From Gonatopus flavifemur (lineage: Eukaryota; Arthropoda; Insecta; Hymenoptera; Dryinidae), in the NCBI GenBank assembly GCA_018340375.1, contig JAFFJZ010000007.1:23782001-23846000 (forward strand): a stretch of 64,000 nucleotides of DNA, in the 5' to 3' direction. Each line of letters opens with the position of its first letter. Within the stretch, counting starts at the first letter, position 1. The position numbers and the translations under genes were made by a program. The notes under the pieces were generated by a model. That model had not been told where the DNA came from. It did no database searches and saw only the letters and a program-made list of their open reading frames with translations. Positions 12,286 to 23,647 of the stretch are shown here, in pieces.

Positions 12286-13752
12286 AACTGTAAGGCTCGA
12301 AAGAGTGGCCATTAATTATCTTTCACTTCAATGAACCTTATCCCAACCTTCAAATTACATGATGTTTTAGAAAATGGAATCCCTTTAGTTATCATATTGC
12401 AGATACCTGTAAATCTCGGGAAAAGAAATAACTCTATCATTTCGTGATCATCTCGTTACATTTTTCAGGATCAAAAGCGAAATTTTGTATGCTCGAGATG
12501 AAAGTCAGTTCTCCTTTTCACCGCGATACTTTTGAACGAAGGGAAAAAGGAACACGTTATAGCGGTAATTAACGTTCAATCATGAAGATTGTGCTGTTAA
12601 ATTTATAGAATTGAATATTACGAGGATTGAAAGAAGACAAAAGTAATTATGGTATTCGAAGTGCATATGAATAAAACCTTAACGATCGGAATAATGAGAG
12701 ATAAGAGCATCAAGATGTAGAACAGCAATGAACGAAAATGAAAACAAATGGGAAAATACCAGGGGAGAAGAGACAATCAACTAGTAATTCTCGAATAATG
12801 GATGAAATTTTAGATTCATTAGAGGAATGAAGGAAATAAAAATTTGTATGGAACGTATTATCATAAGTACCCATGCGAATTGTACGGAATACCATAGAAT
12901 GGAAAAAAATTTCAAAAGTTATTACATTCATGTGAGTACATTCCTTGATATTTTTATATATTTCCAAATACGTTTAGATATAATAGATGAAGAAATATAT
13001 AACTCAGATATCAATATGAAAATCATATTCGAGTACATTTTCAAGTAATTTAGGAGAAATTGTGAAGGATATTCCCACAATGAAAATCAAAGTTCATTGT
13101 TAGAAATTTCTTTTCATCAAAATTTGATATGAGAGCATGTCATCGTAACGAGGTCAACGGAAATCTGGGAGAATTGAATATTTGAGGATGTAAGAAATTG
13201 AAACCTGATGATTTCAGAATACTCACTTCCTTGCAAGGTAAAATGGGGACATTCGAAAAAGAATTCATTAGGAAAACAATCGAGATTCAAGAACAATGGA
13301 TGAGTAATATGAATCGGTGGAATCATAAAATGGATGTATTACGTGATGAAAATGGAAACTTTGAAGGAATCCTCAAAAATTTACACTGTTGAGAAAGTTA
13401 TGAAGTTTTTCTCATAAACGATTTATTCAACAGATTCATGATAAAATATTGAATTCGATAATACAATTCTCAATGCTGAGGATTTTATTCTTAATGTTGA
13501 GAATTTCCTTCTTAATTTTAAGAACATATTTGTGAAATTTAATAAATAATCATTACATTCCAGTAATGAATTATGAAACTTCATCACTCATATTAAATTC
13601 AACAATCAGTATTCAATGTGATATGAAAATATGATATTTCATAAAGAATTTCGTATCAAATTTAAGAACTTTTCTAACAGTGTAGAAAAATGATGATTCA
13701 CAGAAGTCAAGTATACAGCTAAAGGAAGGAACTCTTGCAAAATATGTATGAT
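12286..13752. other. Gene-free block
   Basis: Nothing recognisable. Short frames only (up to 85 codons) and AT-rich sequence. Around 13440-13540 there are repeated ttcaatgctgagga/ttcttaatgttgaga words, possibly the interior of a decayed word-repeat MITE. Confidence 0.4.
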
Positions 13753-14130
13753 TTGCACCATGCTAGCGCCAATTGTAAATTTCTATATGGTTATATCGTA
13801 TTACATCATATATCATTATATCAATGCTCGATTATACAGTAGCGTTCAAATTAATTTGAACACCAGATGAATTGTGCTCTTTCTGCTGTACGACAGTTGG
13901 CACCACTGCTACTTGGGTTTTCAAGAACAAAGGAGGACATATTAATTATTAGGATACTGTTTGTTGCTTTTTTGGTCAATAAACTGTGTGTCATATAAAA
14001 ATTGTAGTAATTTTCCTGGTGTTCCAATTAATTTGAGCGCTACTGTATAATCTAGCACTGATATAATGTTATATGATGTAATACGATATACCCATATAGA
14101 AATTTACAATTGGCACTAGTATGGTGCAAC
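13753..14130. mobile_element. Palindromic MITE interrupted by a Tc1-type MITE
   Basis: The arms are inverted repeats of roughly 80 bp: 13753-13838 (ttgcaccatgctagcgcc..., then caattgtaaatttctatatgg) and 14045-14130 (ccatatagaaatttacaattg, then tatggtgcaa). The centre of the palindrome is occupied by another element at 13837-14047, so the two arms are now separated. No coding capacity. The right arm runs into the TTGGC-word region. Confidence 0.65.
13837..14047. mobile_element. Tc1-type MITE nested in palindrome loop
   Basis: Terminal inverted repeats are cagtagcgttcaaattaatt on the left and aattaatttgagcgctactg on the right, flanked by TA on both sides. That is the signature of Tc1/mariner-superfamily ends and target choice. 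About 211 bp with no transposase. It lies in the AT-rich loop of the surrounding palindrome. Confidence 0.8.
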
Positions 14131-15144
14131 GTAGATAAAGTATGGCCGAGGCTTGGCAACCAAGCATGGTGCAAACCTGGAATGATAACATCATTTTACA
14201 CTGAGAGAAAAATTTGGTTCCCATAACCATGTTTTTGACTTTGACCATGTCATATAGTTGTCACAACCAGATTTATGTGATTGTGTTCTGTTTTCCTGGT
14301 TATCATGATCAACTTTTCAGTTACTGTAATCATAAATCCTTTACCATGCGAGCATTGTTTCTGTGACCATGTTGCCTTTTTCCTCAGTGTATGATTTACC
14401 TACGTGTTTTTCCAATGAATTCCCATCATCAATGAAACAATGGCAATTAAATATACCATCATTGGCAAACAATTGAAAATTTTGTTTGTCAATGCTGCGC
14501 CAATGATCAAAGTAAAAAATATTTCACTCAGAAATATATAAAAAGTATGCGCATTTCGCAATTTCTGACATATGTTGTTCGAAGTCTTATTGTCTTCCCC
14601 TAATTTTTTTGTGAACAACTCGGCGTTTTTTGTCAGTAAATTTTGCCATGAGAAGTAGACACAATGTATGTTGGCTCAGCGGTAGAAGCCCTAGTGTGAC
14701 TCATAGTAAAGAGCGATTGACTGTTCTTCCAAAGACTTACTTAATATAGTAAGCCTACATAAATAAGCCTTATATATTCTTCGTATACTCGTTTCACCAC
14801 TCGCGAGGAACACTTGATGAGTAATGTAGCAAAAGTATTATATAGGTTGCCAATATTGAGTCATGCTATTACCAATGATCGGCGCTACATTGAGAGCTAA
14901 TTTTTAGCGGAACTAGGCCAAAGTTTGGGGCAATATTGACCCACATTTTAAATGATCCTGGCATTGGATGGAGTCTATCGTTTAGTCAATGTTGGGCCAA
15001 GGATGAGCCAAGCAAGAGCCAGGCTTGGCACAATTGTGCCACAATAATACTGACAATATAGACTGCCAAGCCTTGTCTGTCAACATTGCGCCAAGCTATA
15101 TTTTATTGTCAGCATTGGCGAAGCCCAAAAATTTTTGTATGGGT
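14131..15144. mobile_element. Element rich in TTGGC/GCCAA and CAATGTTG words
   Basis: The segment repeats GCCAAG/CTTGGC and CAACATTG/CAATGTTG many times (for example 14140-14170, 14930-15130). tacccatatagaaattt near 14090 and aatttttgtatgggta at 15129-15145 look like matching inverted ends. It is broken by the MITE at 14197-14391. The 14400-14618 frame inside is not recognisable as a protein. Confidence 0.45.
14197..14391. mobile_element. MITE with TACACTGAG ends, CCATG-word interior
   Basis: Left end tacactgagagaaaaa, inverted right end tttttcctcagtgta. The interior repeats ATAACCATG/CATGGTTAT-like words (cataaccatgttt, gaccatgtca, ggttatcatga, taccatgcg). 195 bp, no open frame. The target duplication is not clear. 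Confidence 0.7.
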
Positions 15145-15275
15145 AAGGATGGTCCAGGTTGGGAATTTTCCGGATAACCGGATACCGGTTATTCCCGGAT
15201 ATTGAAAATCCGGATAATCCGAAGTACAATTATCCGGCCGGATACTGGATAATTACCGGATAATATTATTTTTTA
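15145..15275. mobile_element. ATCCGG-rich hAT-like end, left
   Basis: Starts aaggatggtccagg and carries about ten copies of ATCCGG/CCGGAT in about 110 bp. The inverted counterpart at 18630-18761 ends ctggaacatcactg, whose reverse complement cagtgatgttccag aligns with this start. Such ends resemble hAT terminal repeats with subterminal binding words. No matching 8-bp target duplication was found at 15145/18761, so these may be ends of two copies. Confidence 0.5.
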
Positions 15276-17325
15276 GTATCATACCTTACATACCGCGCGA
15301 AGAGAGCGCTGTATCAAACAAGGTGTTTGAATGAAATGGCATATATGAACAAGAATGTAATTTTACTTGTAACATAAGCACTAAATAATAAAAGTCTTAC
15401 ACAAAATGATGGTTATCTATATTAATCGGAATCGAATGATAATTCCCCCTTTATTCATGCACATATAATGTAATTATTACTGTTTCAATTTCGAAGTCGT
15501 TGTGAAAAGTAAAATTCCGATTCGATTAAAAAAAATAACAAATAACATATATGTTATACTATCCATGTATTGAAAAAGAATTTGACAAAGTCGAAAAGAA
15601 ATACTCCCAACTATCCATCAAAATGATTATATTTAGGCAGTGTTTCGTACACAGTTGGAAATTTTGTGTAAATCTGTTAGAAAATCCGTGTGTCATGAAT
15701 TTTCTGTTGAATATTCAATACAAACATGTGTAACTTCTACAGACGCTGTTGTGTAATCAGATCTCAACTGATTTATAATTTGAAATCATTCAAAAAAGTG
15801 GAGAGAAGCGTTAAAATGACATAAATTTTATGCAACTCAAGATCCAACATCAAAATTGTGTTATCCTCAAGTACGAAGGGAAGATCGCCAGTGGTGGGAG
15901 ATACTTTTTGATGAAAGTTCCCCGTACGTGTAACTTTGGTACTCGTCGGGAAAACTATTCATTCATTTTGGTTCCGGCTTTCATTTTAATGGGGCTTAGT
16001 TTTCTAAATATGCAAATTTGAAGATTGAGTACAAGTTGATGTACGCACAGAAAGTACCCCTATCCAAGTAACCAGCGGTGGGTTGAGTGACAGAGCTTTA
16101 ACGTCCAGTCTCAACGATCCGTGTCCAATTCTCATTGAAGACTATTTTTCTCAATTTATTCTTATACATTGTTTTAACACACACAAAAAATGCGATTTCC
16201 ACATTTAATTAACGTAAAAAAGTTCATAAACTACATTTACTGACTGTTAATTCGGGACTTGTTTTTAATTTCATTTAACACTACTCATGTGTTGAATTTA
16301 CACGATCGGAAATTTCAATCAAAACTTCATCAGTATCCTTTTATGTCATATTATTCACATCAAGCTGGAGTTACTAGCTAACACAAACACATTATGTTGA
16401 ATCGCCACAAAAATTTGTGTGGACCGTTTGGGACATGTGAAATGTGTTGAATGTAACACAAAATTTCCAACTGTGTAAGAGCATGTAGATTTAGTTTTCA
16501 TTAGAAATTTCCTTACATGTGATGTTTCCAACAGATAAACAGCTCATTTTCATAACATCTGAATCCGAAATAACTTTGGACAAATAATAATGACATTGAA
16601 ACAATAAAAATACTTAAACTCCTCACAGAAAAAAACTAGTTAGAAGCGACAAATAGAAGCTTTTTAGAAGCTGACAATAACTAGAGATCAACAACTATAA
16701 GTATCAGAGTTGATACTATAAATATGCACCAAAGCAAATTCTTTACTCTTACACATTATTCACAGAATATACAAAAACCAAGAGGAATATGAAAAGATTG
16801 AACAAGGAATGTACATCAATCATTTTACAAGTACAGAAGTTATTCACCTTCCATATTTTAGGTTAGCTTGAAACTTAAACACAATGATTACAAAATATCT
16901 TAGAAATATCTTTCGGATATACATAAATTGCACGCACGTGCTATATATTACTTAGTATCACTTCCCTTTTGAAAAGAAAGAAGCGATGTGATTGCAAACC
17001 CCACAAATGTAGTGGGCCTGGTCAAAGTGGCATAGCCATTCATGAGAAAATGCTCTTATTATGAAACACTATGGATTGTGCAACAGAATATTCATGAGTA
17101 AATTACGAAGTCCTATGAATTTGTTCCTATGATTCATCATAAATACCTGTGAATTTATATTCATAAGGATTCATCATGAATCATAAGCACAAATTCTACC
17201 CCGGTGAAAATTTCCGCTCGCCGGAAACGAATGTTGAAACAAATAAAACGTAAAACGTTTCAATTCCTGCTTCTTTCGCGCTTAGATACTGTTCCGTTTA
17301 CTCTCCCACGTCGCTTCGTACCCTT
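15276..17325. other. Gene-free block, possible element interior
   Basis: No transposase or gene is recognisable. Around 16040-16170 lies a segment resembling 58752-58860 (shared ctatccaag, aacc and ggcggt/agcggt landmarks), a dispersed repeat. Several gtgttgaatgtaacac-like words between 16180 and 16490 may be a decayed MITE. Confidence 0.4.
16045..16150 (+). repeat. Dispersed repeat, ctatccaag family, copy 1
   Basis: About 105 bp that aligns with 58752-58860: agaaagtacccctatccaag against aaaagtgcctctatccaag, followed by aacc(a/g)gcggtg, then cgatccgtgtccaat against tgacctgcgtccaat. The parent element is unknown. Confidence 0.5.
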
Positions 17326-18533
17326 CTTACGCTTCGAGTTGAGCCGAGTACTCGAAAATTTTTCGAGTGTCTGGTAGATTTTCGAGTACTTGAGAAGTAT
17401 ATAATATACATGAATATGAATATAATCTATATGTGATAGTGGGTAGAGTTAAGGGTGGATATATGGGCCCCCACTTTCTTTATTTTTAATAACTTCTTCT
17501 ATTTTCAGCATAAAAATCTGAAATAAATCATAATTCTTCTATGAACTACCCAACACTGATTGCATGAAGTCCCGTTTCATTCTTCGCAGTCATTAAAGGA
17601 ATAAAATCGTTTTTCCAAAGTTTCCCATTTTTTCATTACCAACATTTGTGCGGGTAATATGGGCCCCAAGGTATTTTTGTCAAAGAAATGAAACAATTAA
17701 AGGAAAGTGTTCATTCACTCATAAATCCACATAGAATAGAGTTGGATCTAGATATAAATTGAAAGTCCGCTTGGATATTGCGTCAAAATGAAGAAAAGTG
17801 ACTTATCATAAACTAACTGGAAAAATCATTTTTGTTTCAATTCATTTACAGAAGTCACAATTGTAAACATCTTTTTCGCAACCAGCACAATCATTGTGAG
17901 CCCACATGTCACAAACCACACACTTGACCCACAGTTCAGATTCAGAGTCGGGGGCCATAATACCCGCAGTGCAGAGAGCCCGTATATCCACCCTGACCAT
18001 CTTGGAGCATAAAATTTTTCTACCCTCAACTTTGTAAATAAATTGACATTACTTGATGTGAAACGCGATCTTTAAAGCATACTAAATACATACCCAAACT
18101 TGGTTTCACCGGTTGAAATGAAACAACTGTAGTAATATTAGGTCCAACTCTTACCTTTCAAACTTTTGATAACGAGCACAAAATTCATCGCTTGATATAT
18201 CATCAACCATAACAGCTGAGCGATCAGCGTGATCTACAGAGTCGTTTGTGAACTAGTTCCAGTAGTTTGAGTGTTCACCGCTAGAATTCGTGACTCGCAT
18301 AATCAGATACAGAGGGAGCCCATATTACCAGCAGGGGCCCATTATTCCACCTTTGCCTCTAACGATCCCTTATGTTCACTAAGAATATTCTACCCTTTCC
18401 AAATGATGATTCATGATAATTCTAAGAAAATCGACAAATTACTCGAAGATTTTTAAGTAGCTCGAAAATTCCAAGTGGTACAAAATACTCGACTCGAGAA
18501 TACTCGAAAATTTCAAGTACTCGCACACACCTG
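17326..18533. mobile_element. TCGAG-word hAT-like element, interrupted
   Basis: Both edges repeat ACTCGAAAATTT/CGAGTACT words: 17337-17396 on the left and 18430-18525 on the right. The right end reads gagtactcgcacacacctg-like sequence, whose complement cag(g)tgtgtgcgagtac is hAT-like. The left terminus is unclear. The interior holds the GGGCCC-word element at 17441-18363. Superfamily assignment is tentative. Confidence 0.45.
17441..18363. mobile_element. TIR element with TATGGGCCCC words
   Basis: Left end gggtagagttaagggtgg followed by atatatgggcccc. The right end 18334-18363, reverse complemented, reads gttagaggcaaaggtgg followed by aataatgggcccc, a diverged inverted repeat of about 30 bp. 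The ATGGGCCC word is echoed inside at 17655, near 17950-17990 (several degenerate forms) and at 18315. About 920 bp; the 67-codon frame inside is not transposase-like. Family unassigned. Confidence 0.6.
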
Positions 18534-18629
18534 ATATTAAGATAAATTCGCGAAATTTTGAATTTCAATTTTATATTCAGAAGGAAAAAAAGGGGTGAAA
18601 GCATTTTGTGATGAAAATAAGAAAAATTA

Positions 18630-18761
18630 CATCATCCGGTATCCGGTACCGGATAACTGTATTATCCGGGTAAATACCGGATATCATGATTTCACTATCC
18701 GGGTGGATATGTTATCCGCTGAGAGCACCGGATACAGTATCCGTTTTCTGGAACATCACTG
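18630..18761. mobile_element. ATCCGG-rich hAT-like end, right
   Basis: Inverted partner in style of 15145-15275: many ATCCGG/CCGGATA words, ending ctggaacatcactg. If both ends belong to one insertion, it would span about 3.6 kb and host the two nested elements between. The missing target duplication leaves this open. Confidence 0.5.
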
Positions 18762-18999
18762 AATACGATGTCGATAAGAAAGTTGAAAAACAACGAACTT
18801 CTGAGAATCAATGTTACATCACCTAGAATTATTAACAACCAAGAAACGAAATTAATCAACGAATTATTCACATTCATTCATGTAAAGAACGCACACGAAG
18901 AAAAAAGAGTTGCCGATGCAGGAAATCTAGGTATCATATATAAAATAGCCAATCTTTTTGCTAATCTAGGTAAATTTCACTGTTACAACTAACTGGGTT

Positions 19000-19244
19000 G
19001 CTGGGAGAACAAAATGATTAACTGAAACAGCAAATTTTTCAATATCCTTTACAGGATACTAAACGAATTTTGCTGAAGAATTCGATATTTTTTGCTGCCA
19101 CAGGTAAAAAATCGCTGTCGTTGTTAGCAAGATTGCTGTGTGATAGCAAATAGATTTCTGTTACAGCGAAAAATTTGCTGCTTCAACAAAAGATACCCAG
19201 CAAAATCAGATTTCGCTGTCGAAGCGAACTTCTTTTCTCCGTAA
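19000..19244. mobile_element. CAGCAA-word MITE, copy 1
   Basis: Dense in TTGCTG/CAGCAA-like words (aacagcaaattttt, attttgctgaag, tttgctgccaca, gattgctgtg, aatttgctgctt, cagcaaaatc). It ends with tcttttctccgt, matching the CACGGAGAAAA end of the other copies. Same family as 29290-29487, 52209-52641, 53339-53712 and 63085-63258. Confidence 0.6.
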
Positions 19245-19249
19245 AGAAG

Positions 19250-22131
19250 TGTTGAATCGAAAAGTGGTACAGAATATGTATATTTTACAAATTTTTATTA
19301 TTTTAAAACCAGAAGTATAATGATTGTACGAAAAGTCGAAGTGAAAAAAATTCATTCTCTAATTTCTAGTGTTCGACAAACGCAGCTTCTTGATATGTTA
19401 TATCAAATGAAGCCTGTTCAACAATAACACTGCGGAGAGTAAATAGACAATATCCCGACATGACGTTCAACAGAGTTCATTCTAGCGATTATTGTACTTC
19501 CCCGGGACATTCACTGTCATAACAATACGTAGGTTCATGATAATAAACAAATGTACTAGAAACTTATTCTCCTGATCAGTTTAAACAATCTACACTATCA
19601 TCCCCTTGTGAAGCTGAAGCTGGAAGGCGCAAACTAGCAGACCGCGTTTGTAAACTGAGCTAATATCAATTTGAATTCTTGATTCAAAAATCTCATTGGT
19701 GCCGGTTTTTACATCCTACAATAATTCCACGATAAACTAGAGTGCGCTGGCTCCAGCTTCATACTCCCCCTCATGTTTATTATGATATGCCTCCAGTCAT
19801 TCATTCCTCTACTCGATGTTGTTTCAAAAATTGTTTGACTTTGGAATTGCGTGCGAAGGATATTTTGATTTTTCTATAATGTTTTTAAAATGAGCAGTAT
19901 GCTTGTAGACAGACAATCAAGAGTGTACCTTGATGTTTGCCAAGAAACATTATCCACGTAAATAATATTTATTTGCATTTCCAAATGGAATAAGAACCAT
20001 AAAATTTGCCAATCAAGTCAAAATAATTGATTTGGATCCAAAGTTTCGTCTTTATAAACGATACATCGTTTCCCGATTGTACATTCATGCTAGATTGTCG
20101 AGGAAATGACATTTATATAATTCGACTTCATTCTGAATGCGATTCACCTTTGATCGCGAATATCAAACGAATTAATTGAACATATGCTGTAATGAAATAT
20201 TGAACACCACTTTGATCCTTGCGATATGCAGCCAATGGAATTATTTATTTTTATACTCAATTCAGACAAAGCGAAATGTCAGATGAAATAACAAATTTGA
20301 ATATTTCTGTGCACGTTGATCATATATTTTGAATAAAATCGTATCGAAGTATGGAAAAAACCACTGATGTTGTGTGACAATCGCTTCATTTTGAATGGAG
20401 TAGAATTTTCTCCTCCCACATTTAGCGAATACAAATGAATTTGCAAAAAAATTTTATCAAAGGAAATCATTTGACATAACATGTATCGGATGTGTTCGAT
20501 AAAATATATAACTGTTAGTTACTGTCAGTTGAATTCAAATACTGCTTTGTTCTAGGGTTGAAATTTATTACAAGATACATCTCTTCACTAAAAAACACTA
20601 TAAGATTCTGCTGTGTACACATGGGAATGGAATTACTCTCTCGACGTCTCGGTATTATTTCTTACAATAGCTTTGTAGTTTGCACAACCTCAATGAAAAC
20701 TTACATCGTCTTGAACGACTGTTACGTAAAAGAAAAACCATCAACATCAAGGTTATCATGTTATTCCTTATTCCAAGCATGGAATAAAACTTTTGTTCCA
20801 ATCTCTTAACTTTTCTTCATATTCATCAGTGAAATACGTCAGTACATTCATCAGGAAAAAATGGAAGCTCTGAAGTATTGGTCACGTTTTGGTCCTTAAG
20901 GACCCTCATATTCAATTAGGTATGTGCATTATACCTGAAGGAAAATTATCTTCGATTCTGAAGAATCTTCGTAATTTTTTTCAACCTCTGAGAATCGAAC
21001 CATCGAATTTCAATGTAAGTATGTAAGAACATTAGGGAAATATTATGCCGTTCGGTGAAAAGGTACTCGAGAATAAATCAGCACCTCTGACGTAATTAAT
21101 TGAGTAGACAAGAACGAGAGAATGGTGGTCAATTGAGTGGAATCAGTTGTAAAATAGAAATGAATGGTTATATACTGCCAAGTTCTCAAAGAATAGAATG
21201 GATAGATACAAGGAAATATTTGTTACACTAAAACAAAACACCCTCACAAAGTTTTTTGCTTAATTCGATTCGTGAAATAAACCTCTTCGGTAATTCAGAG
21301 CATCGAATGTCTTTTTACTTATTCCATTATTTCAGTTTTTTATAATATCGTCATTTACGGGATGTCATCGTTTGAAAGAGGAAATTTTCCAAGAGACTTG
21401 GTGATTGCAAACGGTAAAAACGATGTCAAGCTGAATCAAGCACGGTTGAAGGGATACGCTATAAAGAATCAGTATGAAATTCCCTGAACTCACTTGCGCT
21501 GTTGTACTCAGGATATCTGGGTGAAGTGCATTCTACACCAATATTTGAGACAACCCTGATTATCTTATATCTCCTCTTATCTAATTCGAAAATGGTGGAT
21601 TGAAATTACATGTAAGTGTCACTGTGAAATTATTTAAAATCGTGGTGACCGTGTGCTTGAGTTGGTACTTTGACATGAAAATTTGTCAATGATCCTCATT
21701 AGTGACTTTCCGAATGATGTATAAGTGAATCCCGTTGCCATGAACGCTTGGTAAAATTACTGGAAAAACTTTTTTCAGTGTACGTACTGAATATAAGAAA
21801 AATCAGTAGAAAATGTTAAATTTGATCAGACACGCAGTACTAAATGTACACGCTTTTGATTAAGAGGGTAATGTTCATTTCAGATACATAAATGCACTGA
21901 GAGAAAGGTATTTAGCTGTGGAGATTACCAGTTGGTTGTTAGTTGACTAGCTACACTGTCAAAACAAGACCTTCGAATTCCACACATTTAAATATCCCTG
22001 TTGTCAATGAATTTGTTTTAGTGCATGCTGTCAATGCATTTCGAGTAATTGTGCATTTGTTACATGCGTTAGAACAAATGAAAGTCAATGATTCCATATG
22101 TATTTGAAGGAAGGACATCGAAACGTGTGAA
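19250..22131. other. Gene-free block
   Basis: No gene, no RNA gene and no clear element boundaries. Short frames only. A tgcactgagagaaagg sequence at 21894 resembles a MITE end but lacks a good partner. Confidence 0.4.
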
Positions 22132-22139
22132 ATTCAAAC

Positions 22140-22280
22140 CGGTGATCCCCGATCTTGGAAGAATCGATGCTTCCCTATAAAAAATTTATCAAGTTTTTAT
22201 TGAATTTTATATAATTTCGATTCAACTTGTATAAAAATTCTATGAAAAAGAATCGATTCTCTCAAGATTGGTCATCATCG
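22140..22280. mobile_element. hAT-type MITE with perfect 8-bp duplication
   Basis: Inverted ends cggtgatccccgatcttgg and, reverse complemented from the right, cgatgatgaccaatcttga. The element is flanked on both sides by ATTCAAAC (22132-22139 and 22281-22288), a perfect 8-bp target duplication typical of hAT transposition. 141 bp, no coding capacity. Its AT-rich middle resembles the 35.4-36.0 kb cluster. Confidence 0.8.
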
Positions 22281-23087
22281 ATTCAAACTCTTTTTTTATT
22301 ACAGTGTAACATTCTAGCTAACGTACAGAAATGGTTTATTCGAGGAGAGTACAAAACTTAACTGTGAGAAATAAGATTTATTCGATTCGACCGAATATTT
22401 ATTCACAGTGATTGAATTTCATAGTTGTCTAATATTCAACTGAACCCTTAAGTAATGGAAACACGGCTAAAACTGTTTGTGTAAAAATTACGTGAAAAAT
22501 GAGATGATTACACCGCACAGTGGTTCAAAAACCCAAAAACGTGGCCAAAAATAAGAGAAGTCCTTGAATCTGCTCGAAACTCCCGACTCGGAGGTTTTCG
22601 GGGTCGCTGAATACGAATCCGTTTTCAAAATTCCGAAATTCGAAATGGCGGATACAATATGGCTGATCAAAACTCAAGGAATCCATTGGATTTCATTGCA
22701 ACTCGTTACCCTGAGGTTTTGAGGACCGCTGAATACAAATTTGGAGATAGAATTCCAAAATTCGAAATGGCAGTTCCAATCTGACAGACGAAAATTCGAA
22801 AATTCATTGATTAATAAATTGTATTCAGAAGTTGAACTTTTTAAAAATGACGTGTTAATGATTCATTCGCTCAAAACATCCCAAACACTTTCCTTTTGCT
22901 GTGCAAACGTAATACAGCAAAAAACTGAAATATTCAGCTTATATTTACGTGAAACCACGTGATCCCTATCGAAATCCACTAATATTTACGAATTGATCAA
23001 AAAGTCCATTTGAAATCCGTGTTCAGCAGCCTTCAATACCCTCAGATAATAAAATTTCCCGAATTCCAATTGTTCCTCAAAAATATC

Positions 23088-23450
23088 CGCCATACTGGGT
23101 CCACCATGAAAAAAAAGTTATTTTTGAAAGATTCAATGTCAGATTCATAATAAGTGACCCAAAAAACCTTGAGACAATGAAATGTTTCGGTATCTACAAG
23201 TTGTTTCCAAATCATAGCCACCATATTGGATCCACAATTTTGTTTTCGAAAAATCTGATGTCAAATTCATAATCAGACAACTAAAAAACCTTTGGGCAAT
23301 AGAATATTCCAGTATCTAACAGTTTTTCTCCCATTTCATGGCCGCCATATTGGATCTGCCATTTTGTTTTCAAAAAATTCGTTCCCAGATTCGTAATCAG
23401 CTACCTAAAAACCTCTTAGTTATGGAGTTTCGTAGATACTCTGACCACTT
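23088..23450 (+). repeat. Tandem repeat, about 125-bp units, three copies
   Basis: Units begin near 23088, 23217 and 23341 with ccgccatactgggtcc, gccaccatattggatcc and gccgccatattggatct. Each continues through a shared attcataatcag/attcgtaatcag segment and an AAAAAACCTT segment. An inverted half copy (aaatggcggatacaatatgg) lies at 22643. The array is part of the surrounding TIR element. Confidence 0.65.
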
Positions 23451-23647
23451 TTGAGTGTTTTTCCTGCATATGCACAGTCAAAAAACATTACTCTAAGGAA
23501 AAAATGGATGTAAAATTCAAAGTCACAAGATCACGGTGGTAACTGGTGGTAGAAATTAGTTCTGCGTTTTTGAAGAAGACATTATTCGTGGAATATGTGA
23601 GAAAAATCATCAAAAGTTAATAGCAATTAACAATGAAAATATTATTA

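Noticed and set aside
14665..14740. tRNA gene suggested by tggctcagcggtagaagc, a strong A-box match
   Set aside because: No B-box at the right distance (gactgttcttcc is a poor match) and no acceptor or T stem can be drawn; at most a SINE or tRNA relic.
23088..23450. Possible viral or polydnavirus-like segment because of GCCATATTGGATCC repeats
   Set aside because: No viral gene or excision motif is seen, and the array is bounded by the ends of a TIR element, so a transposon origin is simpler.
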